64,000 nucleotides of DNA from Bog-950 sp044228435 (lineage in GTDB: Bacteria > Bacteroidota > Bacteroidia > Chitinophagales > LD1): positions 1 through 64,000 of the forward strand of contig JBGAUW010000002.1 of NCBI GenBank assembly GCA_044228435.1, given 5' to 3'. A program made the position numbers and the translations under genes. Below are positions 50,078 to 57,804 of this stretch, piece by piece (position 1 is the first letter of the stretch; each line of letters begins with the position of its first letter). Below the pieces are notes generated by a model that was given only the letters and a program-made list of their open reading frames with translations, did no database searches and had not been told where the DNA came from.

Positions 50078-51166
50078 TTACATGTCGTAATTCAACACAA
50101 TACCATGGCTTTTAGGGTGGCTTTGGCAGGTAAGCACATACCCGCGATTAATCTCAGCATCGGTAAGGCTTTCGCGGTCGTCCATTTCTACTTTACCCGA
50201 AAGTAATTTTGCCCGGCAAGTGCAGCAGGCTGCTACCATGCAGCTATAAGGTGGGTCATAACCGGCATCTAGCGCTGCTTCCAGTATCGTTTCTTTTTCG
50301 CTTACCTCAAATTCGCGCTCGTGACCATCGTAAATAATTTTCACTTTGGTTTTGCCTGTAAATGGCACAGCGCTTTCTACGGAAGTTCCCACATCAGCCG
50401 CCTTTTTATCTTCATCGGCTTTCGCTGTAAAGTATTCAATGTGTACTTTTTCTTTAGGTATTTGCAGAGCCTGTAAAGCTTCCTCCACATTCTTCATCAT
50501 AGGCGTGGGGCCACAGATAAAAAACTCAGCATTCTGAAAATTAAGGTTGCTGTTTTCGCGTAATACTTTTAGCGCAATATCTTTTACTACAGGCCCTAAA
50601 TAACCTGTCCATGCACTTTCCGGTGTATCCAAAATATGCACCAACCTTAAATGGTTAGGATATTGGGCCTCCAGGGTATTCAATTTATCTTTGAAAATAA
50701 TGCTGCTCTCGTTCCGGTTGCCATAAAACAGGGTAACCTTGCTTTTAGGCTCCTTAACCAATACCGATTTAAGGATAGAAATTACCGGCGTAATACCCGA
50801 GCCACCGCCAAAAAGGAAATAGTGCTTTTCGTTCGATTCAGAAATAACGGAATGGAAATTACCCATTGGCTCCATTACTTCTATTTCTACCCCCGGCTTA
50901 AAGTTATCGTTTATGAAGTTGCTACCCTTTCCACCTGAAACGCGTTTAACTGCAATAGTTAACGGCTCGTTTACAAACGGCGAACTACAAAACGAATAGC
51001 TGCGGTTAACACTTTCACCGTTTATATTCAGCTTAAGGGTAGTATACTGGCCGGGATGGTAGTTGAAATTTTGTTTAAGCGACTCGGGAACTTCAAACGA
51101 TACTGAAACTGCATCGGCAATTTCGTTATGTACCGCACTTACTTTTAACTTATGGAACTTTGACAT
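50078..51166 (-). CDS. PaaE-like ferredoxin-type oxidoreductase
   Basis: A 362-aa flavoprotein. The FAD domain (about 10-105) has the VNRSYSFCSSP motif, the NAD(P)-binding domain (about 115-235) has FLFGGGSGITPVISIL and FICGPTPMM, and a C-terminal plant-type [2Fe-2S] ferredoxin domain (about 270-362) has the C-x4-C-x2-C set in SCMVAACCTC and a later VLTCQ. The order matches PaaE, the reductase of phenylacetyl-CoA epoxidase, but no other paa gene is near. It probably passes electrons to an oxygenase encoded elsewhere. A good promoter element precedes it. Confidence 0.88.
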   Translation of the reverse strand: MSKFHKLKVSAVHNEIADAVSVSFEVPESLKQNFNYHPGQYTTLKLNINGESVNRSYSFCSSPFVNEPLTIAVKRVSGGKGSNFINDNFKPGVEIEVMEPMGNFHSVISESNEKHYFLFGGGSGITPVISILKSVLVKEPKSKVTLFYGNRNESSIIFKDKLNTLEAQYPNHLRLVHILDTPESAWTGYLGPVVKDIALKVLRENSNLNFQNAEFFICGPTPMMKNVEEALQALQIPKEKVHIEYFTAKADEDKKAADVGTSVESAVPFTGKTKVKIIYDGHEREFEVSEKETILEAALDAGYDPPYSCMVAACCTCRAKLLSGKVEMDDRESLTDAEINRGYVLTCQSHPKSHGIVLNYDM

Positions 51167-51184
51167 GTTGTTTTATTTGGCGCG

Positions 51185-51192
51185 CAAATATA
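51185..51192 (-). promoter_or_regulatory. Putative -7 promoter element (TATATTTG)
   Basis: Read on the - strand, TATATTTG is an exact match to TAnnTTTG. It lies 19 bp upstream of the PaaE-like ATG. Confidence 0.55.
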
Positions 51193-51251
51193 AAAACCCT
51201 GTCTATATGCGCCGAAATAGCATCTAATTTACTTGTAAATCCAACCCTGTT

Positions 51252-51626
51252 CTACTCTTTTTTGAAGTAGGTTTCGTTAAATCCGATTATCTCCCCCACC
51301 TCGATTGCCTGGGGTATCTTAACCACATACATTCCCGCCCCTTTTACCTTTATTATAATTTCGTAAGTATCACTCATCTTCCAATACCTTATATTAGACA
51401 CGGTTGCAGTTTTACCCCCATTTTGTTTGGTCATTCCTTCAGGCGGCGACCCTATTTCAATAAACTGAAAACTGCCATAAGGGTTTTTTCCATATCCAAG
51501 ATGAACTATATCATCGCGCTTAATTACATGCGAAACACCATTTGATTTAACGCTAAGCGAATCAAGTTTTTCAGCCGATACACTTAGAGTAGGTAAAACT
51601 GATAGCAAAAACAAAAGAGTTTTCAT
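51252..51626 (-). CDS. Secreted unknown protein (124 aa)
   Basis: A 124-aa protein with a signal peptide (about 1-18, ending SVSAE). The mature part is beta-prone and polar (YEIIIKVKGAGMYVVKIP). No motif is recognised. It lies between prfC (upstream on the same strand, 27 bp) and the PaaE-like gene, so it may ride in the prfC transcript. Function unknown. Confidence 0.6.
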   Translation of the reverse strand: MKTLLFLLSVLPTLSVSAEKLDSLSVKSNGVSHVIKRDDIVHLGYGKNPYGSFQFIEIGSPPEGMTKQNGGKTATVSNIRYWKMSDTYEIIIKVKGAGMYVVKIPQAIEVGEIIGFNETYFKKE

Positions 51627-51653
51627 AATTATAATCTTTAGTCTTTAAATATA

Positions 51654-53255
51654 TTAATACTCCACTGTCTCGGTCTTAAACTCCGAGTTAAAGTGGAACT
51701 CAATTTCAGGGTTGTTTTCGCGCTCCATTTTAAGGAACCAATCGCTTGGCGCCAGGTATACTATGTGGCCATCTTTATCGTAAACTATGCTGCTATGCTT
51801 AAAGCGGATAAACTCATCCAGCTTTTGCTGGTTGTCCGAACGCAACCAGCAGGCGCGGGTCATGTTAATAGGTTCAAAACGGCAACTGGCGGCATACTCG
51901 TGCAACAGGCGGTATTGTATAACCTCAAACTGAAGTTCGCCCACAGCGCCTACAAAGCGGCGGTTACCGGGTTGTTGTGTAAATAACTGCGCTACCCCTT
52001 CATCGGTCAATTGCAAAATTCCCTTTTCTAACTGCTTCGATTTCATAGGGTCGGTGTTAACCAACTCTTTAAATATTTCGGGCGAAAAGCTTGGTATGCC
52101 CTTAATGCGAAAATCCTCGCCTTCGGTTAATACATCGCCAATTTTAAAGTTACCGGTATCATAAAGGCCCACTACATCACCGGGGAAAGCTTCATCCACT
52201 ATATTCTTTTCCTGCGCCATAAAGGTAACAGGGGTACTAAAGCGGAAGTTCTTCTCTAAACGCACATGGTGGTAATAGGTATGGCGTTGAAACTTGCCAC
52301 TTATAATACGCATAAAGGCAATTCTATCGCGGTGTTTAGGATCGAGGTTGGCATGTATTTTAAAAATAAAGCCGGTCATTTTTTTCTCCTCTGGCTCTAC
52401 AAACCTAGCATCGGTTTCGCGGCCACGTGGCGTTGGCGAAATTTCGATAAACGTTTCCAGCAACTCCTGCACACCAAAGTTATTTACCGCACTGCCAAAA
52501 AACACAGGTGCCAGGTTGCCTTTCAGGTACTCCTGCACATCAAATTCATCATAAACAATCTCCACTGTTTCTGCATCTTCACGTAATTGCGCTGCGTCCT
52601 TCTCTCCTACCAGCTTATCCAACTCTGGGTCGTTAAGGTCGGTTATTTGCAAAAGCTCATCGGCTACTTTGGTAGTGCTTGGCTTAAACAGGTTCAGGTA
52701 TTTTTTATGCACGTTATAAACGCCCTTAAATAAGCTACCGCGGTTAATAGGCCAGCTAAGCGGACGCACACGTATTTTTAACTCCTTTTCAATTTCATCC
52801 AGCAGGTCGAAGGCATCGCGGCCCTCGCGGTCCATTTTATTTATAAATACAATAACCGGCGTTTTGCGCATGGCGCAAACCTCCATCAGGCGGCGTGTCT
52901 GAGCCTCTACCCCTTTTACCGAGTCAACTACCATTATAACTGAATCTACCGCCGTAAGGGTGCGATAAGTATCTTCCGCAAAGTCTTTGTGGCCGGGTGT
53001 ATCCAAAATATTAATCAGCTTCTCTTTGTATTCAAAGCTCATTACCGAGGTAGCTACAGATATACCTCTTTGCTTTTCTATCTCCATAAAGTCGGAGGTA
53101 GCCGTCTTTTTAATCTTATTGCTTTTAACCGCACCGGCTATTTGTATAGCGCCGCCAAACAACAATAGCTTTTCAGTTAGCGTTGTTTTACCGGCATCGG
53201 GGTGCGATATAATACCAAACGTTCTGCGTTTATTTATCTCTTCTGTAATTGTCAT
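51654..53255 (-). CDS. prfC: Peptide chain release factor 3
   Basis: A 533-aa translational GTPase from the ATG at 53253-53255; the frame runs on to 53384 but those 43 residues are translated from a repeat-bearing leader. Switch motifs are ISHPDAGKTTLTEKLLL (P-loop), LDTPGHKDFAEDTYRTL (G3) and FINKMDREGRD (G4). The C-terminal half carries the domains that bind the ribosome and recycle RF1/RF2 (GAVGELQFEVIQYRL). It is cytoplasmic and housekeeping. Confidence 0.93.
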   Translation of the reverse strand: MTITEEINKRRTFGIISHPDAGKTTLTEKLLLFGGAIQIAGAVKSNKIKKTATSDFMEIEKQRGISVATSVMSFEYKEKLINILDTPGHKDFAEDTYRTLTAVDSVIMVVDSVKGVEAQTRRLMEVCAMRKTPVIVFINKMDREGRDAFDLLDEIEKELKIRVRPLSWPINRGSLFKGVYNVHKKYLNLFKPSTTKVADELLQITDLNDPELDKLVGEKDAAQLREDAETVEIVYDEFDVQEYLKGNLAPVFFGSAVNNFGVQELLETFIEISPTPRGRETDARFVEPEEKKMTGFIFKIHANLDPKHRDRIAFMRIISGKFQRHTYYHHVRLEKNFRFSTPVTFMAQEKNIVDEAFPGDVVGLYDTGNFKIGDVLTEGEDFRIKGIPSFSPEIFKELVNTDPMKSKQLEKGILQLTDEGVAQLFTQQPGNRRFVGAVGELQFEVIQYRLLHEYAASCRFEPINMTRACWLRSDNQQKLDEFIRFKHSSIVYDKDGHIVYLAPSDWFLKMERENNPEIEFHFNSEFKTETVEY

Positions 53256-53279
53256 AACGGCGCGAAAATAGAAAAATGC

Positions 53280-53310
53280 AGACGATAGACGGTAGACAAT
53301 AGACGATAGA
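53280..53310. repeat. Heptanucleotide tandem repeat, site B
   Basis: Four 7-bp units AGACGAT, AGACGGT, AGACAAT, AGACGAT followed by AGA. The 10-mer AGACGATAGA recurs 21 bp apart (53280 and 53301). It is in the leader upstream of prfC. Confidence 0.7.
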
Positions 53311-53401
53311 GAAAATACAACTCCTTTTTTCAATTCGATTTCAGCCTTATACTTGACTGTATTTTGTAGATAAAAGAGCTGCAAAACCTGCTTTAGCTGG
53401 T

Positions 53402-53409
53402 TATATTTG
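53402..53409 (+). promoter_or_regulatory. Putative -7 promoter element (TATATTTG)
   Basis: An exact match to TAnnTTTG, 20 bp upstream of the PorP/SprF ATG (53430). Spacing to the ATG resembles that for the element upstream of the PaaE-like gene. Confidence 0.5.
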
Positions 53410-53429
53410 TAAGGCTGAAACGCTGCACC

Positions 53430-54401
53430 ATGAATAAAGCTTTACTGCTGCGCCTTTGTATTCTTTTCACCTTTCACCTTTCACTTTTCACTAAAGTGAG
53501 TGCCCAGCAAGATGCCCAATACAGCATGTACCGGTTTAACGGACTTTATATAAACCCGGCTTATGCCGGCAGCCACGAGGTAATAACCGCATCGGCCATG
53601 TATCGCAACCAGTGGGTAAAAATGCCGGGTGCGCCACAAAGCGCTTCGGCGGCAGTGCACGCCCCCTTAACTAATAACCGCATCGGCTTAGGCTTAATTT
53701 ACACTTACGACCAAATTGGAGTAATGAAAAATAACTCGGTAAGCGCCAGTTTTGCTTACCGCATACCCGTTGGCAAAAAGAAGATTACCAAGCTTTGTAT
53801 CGGCCTTTCGGCGGGTTTTACCAACTATCGCGCCGATTTAAACAGTGTTGCAACTACTGATGCTGATGACCCAAACTTTGCAGGCAACAACCAAAACCGC
53901 TGGCTGCCCAATGTTGGCTTCGGCCTCTATCTTTACTCTCCCAAATTTTTTGTGGGCATATCTCTGCCACACATGCTGGCAAACCGCCTGACTGGAAAGT
54001 CGTCGGTGTTTGAAACCTCACCCGATATTGCCAAACAGTATTACCACTTGCTGGTTACCGGCGGCTATGTTTTTGATTTAGGCAAAAAAGTAAAGTTTAT
54101 GCCTTCGGTATTAATGAAGTATGTGCCGGTAAACTCGCCCGTTACCTTCGATTTTAACGCCACCTTTATATTTGTAGACCGCCTTTGGATAGGTGCTGCA
54201 TACCGCCTGAACGATAGCTATAACTTTATGGCAGCGGTAAATATTACAAAGCAATTGAAAGTAGGATATGCTTACGACCTTACCGTATCGCCTCTGCGCG
54301 GTTACACGAATGGATCACATGAGGTTATGCTAAGCTTCGATTTCGACTTTAAAGCCAGCGGCAAAAAAGTAATCAGCCCAAGGCACGTGAAGTATTTCTA
54401 A
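53430..54401 (+). CDS. PorP/SprF-family outer-membrane protein
   Basis: A 323-aa outer-membrane protein. The signal peptide (1-26) ends TKVSAQQ and its core is encoded by the heptad repeat at 53464-53491. The mature N-terminus DAQYSMYRFNGLYINPAYAGS is the hallmark of the family, followed by MYRNQWVKMPGAPQSASAAVHAPL and repeating strands of a beta-barrel. PorP/SprF proteins serve the type IX secretion and gliding machinery; several paralogues usually exist, each linked to particular cargo. No other T9SS core gene is nearby, so this may be an orphan copy. Confidence 0.92.
   Translation: MNKALLLRLCILFTFHLSLFTKVSAQQDAQYSMYRFNGLYINPAYAGSHEVITASAMYRNQWVKMPGAPQSASAAVHAPLTNNRIGLGLIYTYDQIGVMKNNSVSASFAYRIPVGKKKITKLCIGLSAGFTNYRADLNSVATTDADDPNFAGNNQNRWLPNVGFGLYLYSPKFFVGISLPHMLANRLTGKSSVFETSPDIAKQYYHLLVTGGYVFDLGKKVKFMPSVLMKYVPVNSPVTFDFNATFIFVDRLWIGAAYRLNDSYNFMAAVNITKQLKVGYAYDLTVSPLRGYTNGSHEVMLSFDFDFKASGKKVISPRHVKYF
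53464..53491. repeat. Heptanucleotide tandem repeat, site C (inside signal peptide)
   Basis: Four exact-period units TTTTCAC, CTTTCAC, CTTTCAC, TTTTCAC. They lie inside the PorP/SprF reading frame and translate as the hydrophobic stretch LFTFHLSLFT, so three units (21 bp) give seven residues. Confidence 0.8.
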
Positions 54402-54416
54402 AAAAGGTAACTAAGT

Positions 54417-54734
54417 TTATTTAGTTCCGGGAGCTGGAAAAGTGCTTTGGCCAGGAATAGTCTTTTCGATATCTCCTTTTTCAATGGCTTGTTTGCTGGT
54501 AGTTCCTTTTCTGTCTACAAAAAATGCGGTAGAAAGGCAAAGAACTATTAACGCTACGGCAAAGCCCCATGTAAGTTTCTCAACTACATCGGTAGAGCGG
54601 CGTGCGCCTAAAAGTTGCTGGCCAACACCGCCAAACGATGCACTTAAGCCACCGCCTTTAGGGTTTTGAATAAGAACTACAGCGCCTAACAGGACACAAA
54701 CAATAATGATAACGATGGTAAGAAGAGCGTACAT
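54417..54734 (-). CDS. secG: Preprotein translocase subunit SecG
   Basis: A 105-aa protein with two membrane helices (about 2-22 and 55-73) and the SecG loop QNPKGGGLSASFGG between them, then RRSTDVVEKLTW. It is part of the SecYEG channel of the inner membrane. The polar C-terminal tail is typical of Bacteroidota SecG. It lies 3 bp after the TPR-like gene, as the last gene of the miaB/sigma-54/lptE block. Confidence 0.93.
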   Translation of the reverse strand: MYALLTIVIIIVCVLLGAVVLIQNPKGGGLSASFGGVGQQLLGARRSTDVVEKLTWGFAVALIVLCLSTAFFVDRKGTTSKQAIEKGDIEKTIPGQSTFPAPGTK

Positions 54735-54737
54735 GAC

Positions 54738-55829
54738 TTAGGTTATGTTTTTTAAATAATGAATTCGGGCGGCAAAGAAATCAAATTTTTCGGGATATTT
54801 TAATCCCAGCGTTTGGTAACATTTTATGGCTTTTTGATACTTTTTCTGCATTTCATATACTTTGGCCATAGTTTCAGTCACTAATTCAGGGTCAAGTTCG
54901 TTTTCGTTGGCCGTAGCTTTTACCGTTACCCCCTTGTGCCTCTGTATCTGTTGCTCTATAAATTTATCCAACCCCTTGCTATAATTGGTTTCCTCCTCCA
55001 CCAACTCCTGCAGGTTTACGGGGATGTTGGTTAGATACAGTTTTTCCAGCTCCTCGTCCTGCTGTTCAGGCTCTACAGGCACTATTTCCCTCTCCAGTGG
55101 TGCTATTTTAGGCGTTTCGCCTCCTGTATAAGCTTTTAGCCATTCATCAAAAGTATGCGGCTCAGCTGCCGAAAATTGTTCCACGTGCCCGGTAGCTGCA
55201 TCTGTTACTTCCTCTTTAACTTCCGGCTCGGGCCCGCCAAACTGCTGCACAACTTGTTGGTTCTCCTGTGCATCAATTGTAGTCAGTAGGGTATTTGATC
55301 CTATTTCTGCTTCAATAAGGGGCTCGGTATGTTCTTTTTGTTGGTAATCTTCAACTATAACAGCCTGAGCCTTTAACTTATCCGGTTCAGTCAAATCCTC
55401 ATCTGGCGCCACCGCTGTAAAAATGGCTTCGGTTTCGGTGTTAGTATCAACTAATTCCAAAGAAGGCTTCGTTTCCGGCGATAAGTCAACTATAGGATCT
55501 GTAACCGGGGGACTTAATTCTGAGTCCAAATGTTGTTGTACGTCTTCGGCCTGCGGCTCCACTACTTCCGTTCTAGGTAACTGTGGAAGGGCAACTGCAA
55601 CCGCTTTCTCATTAAAAATAGCGTAAAGCAATTCGCGGTCCTGCGTATACAAAGCGGCTAATTGCAATTGCTGATCGAAACGCGGATTGTTTTGCTGCTG
55701 GTATTTTTTTGCAAGCAACAAATGAGCATGCTGAAAGTACGGAAACTTCTCTACCAACGTTTCTAACTCGCCGGTAGAAAACCTGCCTAACAGTTCATTA
55801 AAATTCTCTTTGTTAACCGCCTCTAACAC
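54738..55829 (-). CDS. Acidic protein with C-terminal TPR-like helices
   Basis: A 363-aa protein without signal peptide. Residues 1-70 are a helical domain (EAVNKENFNELLGRFSTGEL, FPYFQHAHLLLAKKY). Residues 80-270 are very acidic and low in complexity, likely disordered. Residues 300-360 form TPR-like helices (VTETMAKVYEMQKKYQKAIK). Proteins of this type sit between lptE and secG in many Bacteroidota genomes, which suggests a link with envelope assembly, but its partner is unknown. Confidence 0.72.
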   Translation of the reverse strand: MLEAVNKENFNELLGRFSTGELETLVEKFPYFQHAHLLLAKKYQQQNNPRFDQQLQLAALYTQDRELLYAIFNEKAVAVALPQLPRTEVVEPQAEDVQQHLDSELSPPVTDPIVDLSPETKPSLELVDTNTETEAIFTAVAPDEDLTEPDKLKAQAVIVEDYQQKEHTEPLIEAEIGSNTLLTTIDAQENQQVVQQFGGPEPEVKEEVTDAATGHVEQFSAAEPHTFDEWLKAYTGGETPKIAPLEREIVPVEPEQQDEELEKLYLTNIPVNLQELVEEETNYSKGLDKFIEQQIQRHKGVTVKATANENELDPELVTETMAKVYEMQKKYQKAIKCYQTLGLKYPEKFDFFAARIHYLKNIT

Positions 55830-55861
55830 AATCTGCTTATAAAATTTGCTTTATAATACGT

Positions 55862-56425
55862 TTACCACTTAACCAGCGCCTTCTGAAAAATATCATCTAC
55901 CAGTTTGGTATTTATCTCATCAATCAGCCTGTTTTCTACTGCCGATATATCATCGCCGGATGAATACTGGGCATACCAGTTAAAAGTCTGGTCCCACTTA
56001 TCCTTTTCGTCTTTCGAGTTTTCGAAATGCACCTGCACGGTAATAGTTAGTTTATTCAAACCGCTGGTAGCATTAGCCACCGGGGCATCGCTTGTATAGG
56101 TGTATCCGGTAATAGCCCCACTAAAACGTAAATCGCCCTCGCTGGCAACCTGCTTAAGGTTAGCCTCGGTTTGCATTTTAAACTTCAGTTTGTCGGTAAA
56201 AGCCTGCGATAAAGAGGCCGGCCCATTGCTGGCACGGTTCTGAAACATCTCTACCGATACCGTATGCACATCGGCCGGCACATTGGCACCAGTAAACGAA
56301 TAGACCTTGCACGATGAAATACCAAAAAGCAAAGGGCAAAGGGCAAATAGCAAAACAGCAAGTTTGCAGTTCGCAGTCCGCAGTCTGCAAAAATTAAACA
56401 AAAAGGAAGAAAGTCGCTTTATCAC
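55862..56425 (-). CDS. lptE: LptE-family lipoprotein
   Basis: A 187-aa lipoprotein with lipobox GISSC (about 35-39) and the mature start KVYSFTGANVPADVHTVSVEMFQN, typical of Bacteroidota LptE. In Gram-negative bacteria LptE plugs LptD and helps insert LPS in the outer membrane. The hydrophobic part of the signal peptide is encoded by heptad repeats (56324-56390), so its sequence is unusual (FALCPLLFG). The gene is third in the block miaB, sigma-54 activator, lptE, TPR-like protein, secG. Confidence 0.85.
   Translation of the reverse strand: MIKRLSSFLFNFCRLRTANCKLAVLLFALCPLLFGISSCKVYSFTGANVPADVHTVSVEMFQNRASNGPASLSQAFTDKLKFKMQTEANLKQVASEGDLRFSGAITGYTYTSDAPVANATSGLNKLTITVQVHFENSKDEKDKWDQTFNWYAQYSSGDDISAVENRLIDEINTKLVDDIFQKALVKW
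56324..56390. repeat. Heptanucleotide tandem repeats, site D (two adjacent arrays)
   Basis: Array 1: AAAAAGC, AAAGGGC, AAAGGGC, AAATAGC and an eight-base AAAACAGC at 56324-56359. Array 2: TTTGCAG, TTCGCAG, TCCGCAG, TCTGCAA at 56363-56390. Both are inside the lptE reading frame and encode the signal peptide core. Confidence 0.8.
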
Positions 56426-56477
56426 TTGCTGTTGGGAATTAATGAAAGGTAATTAAACTCTTGTATTCTGGATTGTT

Positions 56478-56505
56478 TGATAATTGATTATTGGTTATTG
56501 ATCCT
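56478..56505. repeat. Heptanucleotide tandem repeat, site E
   Basis: Four units TGATAAT, TGATTAT, TGGTTAT, TGATCCT at 56478-56505. It ends exactly where the sigma-54 activator stop begins (56506) and lies in the 80-bp gap upstream of the lptE start. Confidence 0.6.
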
Positions 56506-57738
56506 TTATATCTCTATACCGTATTCCTTTATCTTCCGGTATAAGGTGCGTTCAGAAATACCCAAATCATCGGCTGCATTTTTACGTTTGTTGCGGTGCT
56601 TTTTAAGCGCTTTTATAATCAACTCCCGTTCCTTATCCATCAACGATAACGATTCTTCGATGGTTTCAGTATCTACAATGTTCTTTTTATCTATCAGCAC
56701 GGGTTGGTTACTGCTACCCTGGGTGATAACATAAGGTTGGCTGTGGCTTTGCGGCTCCTGCTGCAAACCCTGCATAGGCTGTGCATCTATATGTATACCG
56801 CCTTGCTGGCCTTTGGCAATATCATACACAAACTTCTTAAGGTCGTTCAGGTCGTTCTTTAAATCAAAAATAAGCTTGTACAAAATTTCGCGCTCGGTAA
56901 AGTTACTTCCGCCGCTTTGGTAGCGGGCTTCGGCCAGTGCTGGCAAGCGGTTATCGGTAATATCGGGCACTATCTGTTGCAGTTCGGTAGCGCTTACATC
57001 CTTATCCATTGCCAAAATACTAACCTGCTCGGCTACATTTTTTAACTGGCGCACGTTGCCCGGCCATGGGTATTTTAAAATCAGGCTTTTAGCATCATCG
57101 GTCAGCTTAACTGCCGGTATTTTATTCTTTTCCGAAAAATCGCTGCTAAACTTGCGGAACAACAAATAAATATCGTCGCCACGCTCGCGCAATGGCGGTA
57201 TATATATTGGCACGGTGCTAAGCCGGTAATATAAATCTTCGCGGAACTTGCCGGCCCTTACAGCCTCCTGTAAGTTTACGTTAGTAGCGGCTATTAAACG
57301 CACATCAGTTTTAATTACCTTGCTGGAACCTACGCGTATATACTCGCCCGATTCTAATACGCGCAATAAACGCGCCTGGGTACCAATGGGTAACTCTCCT
57401 ATTTCATCCAAAAAAATGGTTCCGCCGTTTACGGTTTCAAAGTAACCTTTACGCGCATCGTGCGCACCGGTAAAAGAGCCCTTTTCGTGCCCGAATAATT
57501 CTGAATCAATCGTTCCCTCGGGTATAGCACCGCAGTTTACAGCTATAAACGGGTTGTGTTTGCGCGCACCTATCTGGTGTATAATGTGCGAAAACACTTC
57601 TTTACCTACCCCGCTTTCGCCGGTTATAAGTACCGTCAAATTAGTGCTGGCTACCCTTTCGGCAATACTTATGGCATGGTTAAGTGCAGGTGCATTACCA
57701 ATAATTGCAAACCTGTTTTTTATACTTTGAATTTCCAT
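56506..57738 (-). CDS. Sigma-54-dependent transcriptional activator without sensor domain
   Basis: A 410-aa AAA+ activator. Walker A is TGESGVGKEVFS (about 40-51), the sigma-54 loop is GSFTGA (GAFTGA variant), Walker B is GGTIFLDEIGE, and the C-terminal helix-turn-helix is of the Fis type (ERTLYRKIKEYG). No receiver, PAS or GAF domain precedes the AAA+ part, so activity would be set by partner or level rather than by phosphorylation. Glutamine-rich residues about 310-355 link AAA+ and HTH. It lies between miaB and lptE on the same strand, so it may control envelope genes (inference). Confidence 0.93.
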   Translation of the reverse strand: MEIQSIKNRFAIIGNAPALNHAISIAERVASTNLTVLITGESGVGKEVFSHIIHQIGARKHNPFIAVNCGAIPEGTIDSELFGHEKGSFTGAHDARKGYFETVNGGTIFLDEIGELPIGTQARLLRVLESGEYIRVGSSKVIKTDVRLIAATNVNLQEAVRAGKFREDLYYRLSTVPIYIPPLRERGDDIYLLFRKFSSDFSEKNKIPAVKLTDDAKSLILKYPWPGNVRQLKNVAEQVSILAMDKDVSATELQQIVPDITDNRLPALAEARYQSGGSNFTEREILYKLIFDLKNDLNDLKKFVYDIAKGQQGGIHIDAQPMQGLQQEPQSHSQPYVITQGSSNQPVLIDKKNIVDTETIEESLSLMDKERELIIKALKKHRNKRKNAADDLGISERTLYRKIKEYGIEI

Positions 57739-57804
57739 TTCTAACAGAGTTAATTAAAGGCCGGCAAATTCAGGTTCATCTTAATTTGCTAACCAGTCTA
57801 TCTA

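Noticed and set aside
53280..53310. Possible CRISPR array
   Set aside because: The units are 7 bp, adjacent without spacers, and degenerate. This is a tandem repeat and not a CRISPR.
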